Shown in pieces: positions 63,409 through 64,000 of a stretch of 64,000 nucleotides of DNA. The notes under the pieces are model-generated. The model saw only the letters and a program-made list of their open reading frames with translations. It ran no database searches and was not told the origin of the DNA. Numbering within the stretch: the first letter of the stretch is position 1; each line of letters starts with the position of its first letter. A program made the translations under genes and the position numbers. Source of the stretch: an uncultured Acidimicrobiales bacterium (GTDB lineage Bacteria; Actinomycetota; Acidimicrobiia; Acidimicrobiales; Bin134); the NCBI GenBank assembly GCA_951813555.1, contig OX638344.1, forward strand, positions 1,302,001 through 1,366,000. The letters are read 5' to 3'.

Positions 63409-64000
63409 GGCTGGTTCATCGCCAGCTCAATATCATCATCGCCCACGAGGAGTCCGCGAAGCTCCCCTGCTAGTGCAGCAAACCCGGGTTCGTAGCGGAT
63501 TTCGAGGGTTCGCGGTTTCGGGAATGGCACCTCGGCGACCCGGGTGATGCGTCCCGGTCTGGGGCTGAGCATCACGACCCGATCGGCGAGGAAGATCGCC
63601 TCTTGAATGCTGTGGGTGACAAAGAGGACGGTTGAGCCAGTCTTGTTGCAGACTTCTAGAAGTTGCAGGTTGAGGCGGTCGCGAGTGAACTCGTCGAGTG
63701 CTCCGAAGGGTTCGTCCATCAGCAGGGTGTTGGGGCCGTAGCTGAGAGCTCGGGCAAGTGCGACTCGCTGCTGCATGCCTCCGGAGATTTGGCCTGGGTA
63801 GTGGTCTTCGAACCCTTCCAGACCGACATCTCGTAGCAACTCCTGCGCGATGTCCTTGCTGTTGGGTCCGTTGTTAGGGTTCCGGCGACCGAGGACACGG
63901 TCCGGCAAGAGAACGTTGCCGAGGACTCGAAGCCACGGGAACAGCGTCGGCTGCTGGAACACGAAACCGAATTCAACGTCGCGTCTCGCCTGGCCCGACG
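63405..64000 (-). CDS. ABC transporter ATPase, SsuB/TauB type (N-terminus outside window)
   Basis: Partial ATPase, 198 codons visible. It begins in the Q-loop region (VEFGFVFQQPTLFPWLRV); the Walker A lies beyond the right edge. The signature GQISGGMQQRVALARAL, Walker B TLLMDEPFGALDEFTRD and H-loop VLFVTHSIQEAIFLADRVVML are all intact. It partners with the permease encoded directly downstream. Confidence 0.93.
   Translation of the reverse strand, partial: SGQARRDVEFGFVFQQPTLFPWLRVLGNVLLPDRVLGRRNPNNGPNSKDIAQELLRDVGLEGFEDHYPGQISGGMQQRVALARALSYGPNTLLMDEPFGALDEFTRDRLNLQLLEVCNKTGSTVLFVTHSIQEAIFLADRVVMLSPRPGRITRVAEVPFPKPRTLEIRYEPGFAALAGELRGLLVGDDDIELAMNQP

Overview
The window is a dense, high-GC bacterial chromosome segment with about 66 genes, many GTG or TTG starts, ATGA/GTGA overlaps, and no gene-free stretch above 300 bases. 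Several features point to an actinobacterium: a DUF6049-type protein beside a CCA-adding enzyme, an ino1-PadR pair, an F420-type LLM oxidoreductase, a HAIR-like (HspR) element before clpB, and apparent leaderless promoters. Class Acidimicrobiia, possibly marine or host-associated, is my best guess from the gene mix; this is inference. No tRNA, rRNA, CRISPR array, insertion sequence or prophage was seen.

Layout. 1-715: 5'-part of htpX. 826-9595 (minus): regulator (XRE-cupin), FAD oxidoreductase, CaiB-type CoA-transferase, enoyl-CoA hydratase, then a complete BMP-type ABC importer (binding lipoprotein, ATPase, two permeases). Divergent from this, 9650-12023 (plus) encodes a GMC flavoprotein with a C-x5-C-x3-C motif, a small partner protein and a 7Fe ferredoxin. 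Together they look like an uncharacterised uptake and oxidation locus. 12035-20276: HAD-like protein, acetyl-CoA synthetase, MidA-like methyltransferase, acetoacetate-decarboxylase-like protein, sulfatase, SDR, Fpg/Nei glycosylase. 20314-20912: a VapBC module.

20965-31479 (minus): a complex I operon with nuoA,B,C,D,H,I,J,K,L,M,N but no nuoE, nuoF or nuoG. Exactly where EFG would sit there is a tandem duplication of the nuoD tail forming a 23-codon mini-ORF. 31524-37479: DegV, DUF6049-like, GNAT, histone-deacetylase-like hydrolase and CCA-adding enzyme.

37484-41290: an AT-richer accessory island. It holds an OLD-like ATPase/TOPRIM gene broken by one in-frame amber codon, and an opposite-strand cluster of secreted proteins: a lipoprotein, a metzincin-like protease and a disrupted small exported protein. 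41298-43008: ino1 and PadR. 43076-54265: SnoaL-like proteins, amidohydrolases, a second VapBC, thiolase-like enzyme, MscS channel, acyl-CoA-dehydrogenase-like protein, ArfB-like protein, BKACE-type enzyme and MFS transporter. 54339-60628: clpB, a cell-wall amidase with a novel-looking repeated domain, a carboxymuconolactone-decarboxylase-like protein, a phosphatase and a glycerophosphodiesterase. 60532-64000: GNAT, LLM oxidoreductase and part of a SsuBC/TauBC-like ABC importer.
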